A DNA stretch of 64,000 bases. It comes from Sphagnum compactum. Lineage: Eukaryota > Bryophyta > Sphagnopsida > Sphagnales. The position numbers and the translations under genes are program-made. Of this stretch, positions 62,223 through 64,000 are shown piece by piece (the stretch's first letter is position 1; each line of letters opens with the position of its first letter). A model generated the notes under the pieces. That model was not told the origin of the DNA, did no database searches, and saw nothing but the letters and a program-made list of their open reading frames with translations. The stretch is from assembly GCA_965153455.1 (NCBI GenBank), contig OZ234503.1, positions 2,666,001-2,730,000 of the forward strand, in the 5' to 3' direction.

Positions 62223-64000
62223 TGCATTAGGTTCAATGGTTAAAGATTTGTTCCTTAAACATGGAGGTGAAAGAAGGTGAAAGGTTCAAACTTTCACAAT
62301 TGCACCTTAAGTTCTGGTTTAGGTTTTTAATTTAAGCTAAATGACCTAGGTGAAGGTTCTTAAGTGCCTAATTTTGGTTTGAAATTAATTATTAATGAAT
62401 TAATTATTGATGTTTAACTATTAATGAATTTATTATTAATGATTTAATTAATATTAAATTTGATTAACTATTGATGAATTCAATTAATTATTAATGAATT
62501 TCCATGTCCGTAACAATTGGTCCTTGTTTAAGAAAAGGATGGACATTTTCACAATGATATATTTGTCCAATTTCATTGAAAATTTAGTGAAACACATAAT
62601 GAACTTGGATGCATATTGGTGAACTGACATTTGGTGTCACATCGTTATCTTTTTTTTATAAAATATTCTTGGCACACTTGCACTATAATTAAGGTTTATT
62701 GAAAAGTTCAATTGTATTATGATTTAAAATATTCATTGTCTTCAGCATTTTATCTAGTTATTTTTTAAGCATTTGAAAATACAAATTATTAATTTAATTA
62801 TTATCAAGGTTGCCCACGTACTATGATGTTGAAGTAAAATATGACCATTAAAAAGATTTATCTTAATGAAAGGAAATAAATAACATGAAAAACACATATA
62901 TTGATGTAAAAACATTCAGTACAACAAAATGTGTCCTTGTACACCAAGTGTTTTCATTTGGTCCCACTAAACGGGACCTAGTGGGGATGTAGTGAATTCA
63001 TCAATTCACTAAACGGGAACTACTAAACTACACCCACATTTTGTAGTAGTGATTAAACAAAATTACCCTAGCTAGGGAAGCTTAGGCTTAAGTAAAACAA
63101 CATCTTTTACGAAATTACGCATGAAAAGACACACCATTAATTGATTTTTTCTCTCAAAAATATATTTGACTTTTTCTTTTTATTTTTTGTTTCTTGTAGT
63201 CATCTCCTTTCCTTCAAAGTCATCTTGAGCTATCTTCTCTATGTCTCTCAACTTCTTGGACAACAATTTTATTTTGTTTTCAAAATTGTATATAAAAGAA
63301 GAGCTTTCGGGTAAATCACGAACTAAACAAAAGTTGAAACTGTCTTCAATACAAGTCAATTCATGAAGCATTATTTGGTAAAAAAGAATTTATTTGTAAG
63401 TTATTGCATGCACATGTGGAATAAAGGTTCTTCTTGGAAGATGTTTCATTACATCACCTTATGAAGCCTCCTATGAAGTGGTAAAATATATAGTACATAA
63501 AGGAAAAACAAAACAAAAATGATTGTTTTAAATGGAATTGTCTCTCGTCTTCCAAAGCTCACATTGCCAAGATATTTGCAATTAAACACATTTAGGATAC
63601 ATGTAGTCATTCCCATGGTACCTTGTATATGAGTATCTTACTTAAATAGTGGAAATGTGTAAACCATATATGTGAAAAACAAAATCAAGATCAATGTACC
63701 AAATATTTTTGTTTTGATCTATTTGTTGTTGGTCATGTCCATCTTCTTTTGTGTGGTCTTTTTATTGGGACATTGTTTGACATAGTTGAAGTGGTGAAGA
63801 GAGTATCCAACATTGAATTTGCAAAACCTCTTAATTTAGAAAGGAAGAACGGATTGATAATTTTCTACACAATTTCAGTAGACACTAATACTCGGTGACA
63901 ATGTGATGTGATGGAAAGTATTTTGAATCATAAATCATAATAGCCAAAATCTAGTAAAAAATTTGCTGAAAACTAAATATGATATCATACACATATATTG
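62223..64000. other. Gene-free right flank (contains CACTA-type MITE at 62917)
   Basis: AT-rich DNA with attaatgaatt-type simple repetition at about 62380-62510. A 63-residue minus-strand frame at 63180-63371 is Lys/Glu-rich with no recognised family. Confidence 0.45.
62917..63051 (+). mobile_element. CACTA-type MITE, copy 3 (135 bp)
   Basis: The left end is cagtacaacaaaatgtgtcc (one change from CACTAC) and the right end cccacattttgtagtagtg. A 3-bp duplication att flanks it (62914-62916 and 63052-63054). Inside are cactaaacgggacctagtg and gtgaattcatcaattcact, related to the internal repeats of copy 2. Confidence 0.8.

Overview
The window is nuclear DNA from a plant (a streptophyte). Five intron-rich genes encode plant-type proteins: a GH17/X8 cell-wall protein with a GPI-type tail, a plastid-targeted leucine-pathway enzyme, a kinesin-4, cytosolic ribosomal protein L12 and a UDP-galactose-type nucleotide-sugar transporter. 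Plant telomere-type TTTAGGG/AAACCCTAA motifs are present. The wide AT-rich spacers, the satellite content and a methyltransferase-bearing Ty3/gypsy element suggest a bryophyte, lycophyte, fern or streptophyte alga rather than a compact angiosperm genome. I cannot name the species.

Layout: 1-1.3 kb is a 112-bp tandem array next to a dispersed repeat whose inverted partner lies at 50.1 kb. Around 3.4-4.4 kb there are two MITE-like elements. The GH17/X8 gene (+) spans 4.7-7.5 kb, a 232-bp tandem array lies at 8.0-9.2 kb, and 3-isopropylmalate dehydrogenase (+, 11 exons) at 9.7-13.6 kb. From 15.0 to 17.0 kb are four adjacent, compositionally extreme tandem-repeat blocks. From 17.1 to 24.3 kb lies a decayed Ty3/gypsy retrotransposon. 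A TTAT-rich array that changes strand bias follows at 24.5-25.9 kb. The stretch 25.9-33.6 kb is gene-poor and holds one CACTA-type MITE. Kinesin-4 (+, 27 exons) spans 35.5-44.3 kb and RPL12 (-, 3 exons) 45.8-46.8 kb, the two being convergent. The sugar-nucleotide transporter (+, 7 exons) spans 51.8-54.7 kb. From 58.3 to 62.2 kb a pair of LTR-like direct repeats flanks a broken transposon ORF, and a third CACTA-type MITE lies at 62.9 kb.

The most interesting object is the retrotransposon. Its order is gag (zinc knuckle), aspartic protease, a C5 cytosine DNA methyltransferase domain, reverse transcriptase/RNase H, a DD35E integrase and a C-terminal PHD finger. The methyltransferase between protease and RT and the PHD finger where a chromodomain would be expected suggest an element that both writes DNA methylation and reads chromatin. 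This copy is dead: about ten in-frame stops (most in CAA/CAG/CGA-compatible positions), several frameshifts, a broken YxDD box and a lost PHD zinc ligand.

The five host genes look unrelated in function (cell wall, leucine synthesis, microtubule motor, translation, nucleotide-sugar transport), as is normal for a plant chromosome. Exon boundaries were set by hand from splice consensus, reading phase and family conservation. For all five models the exon lengths sum to a multiple of three.
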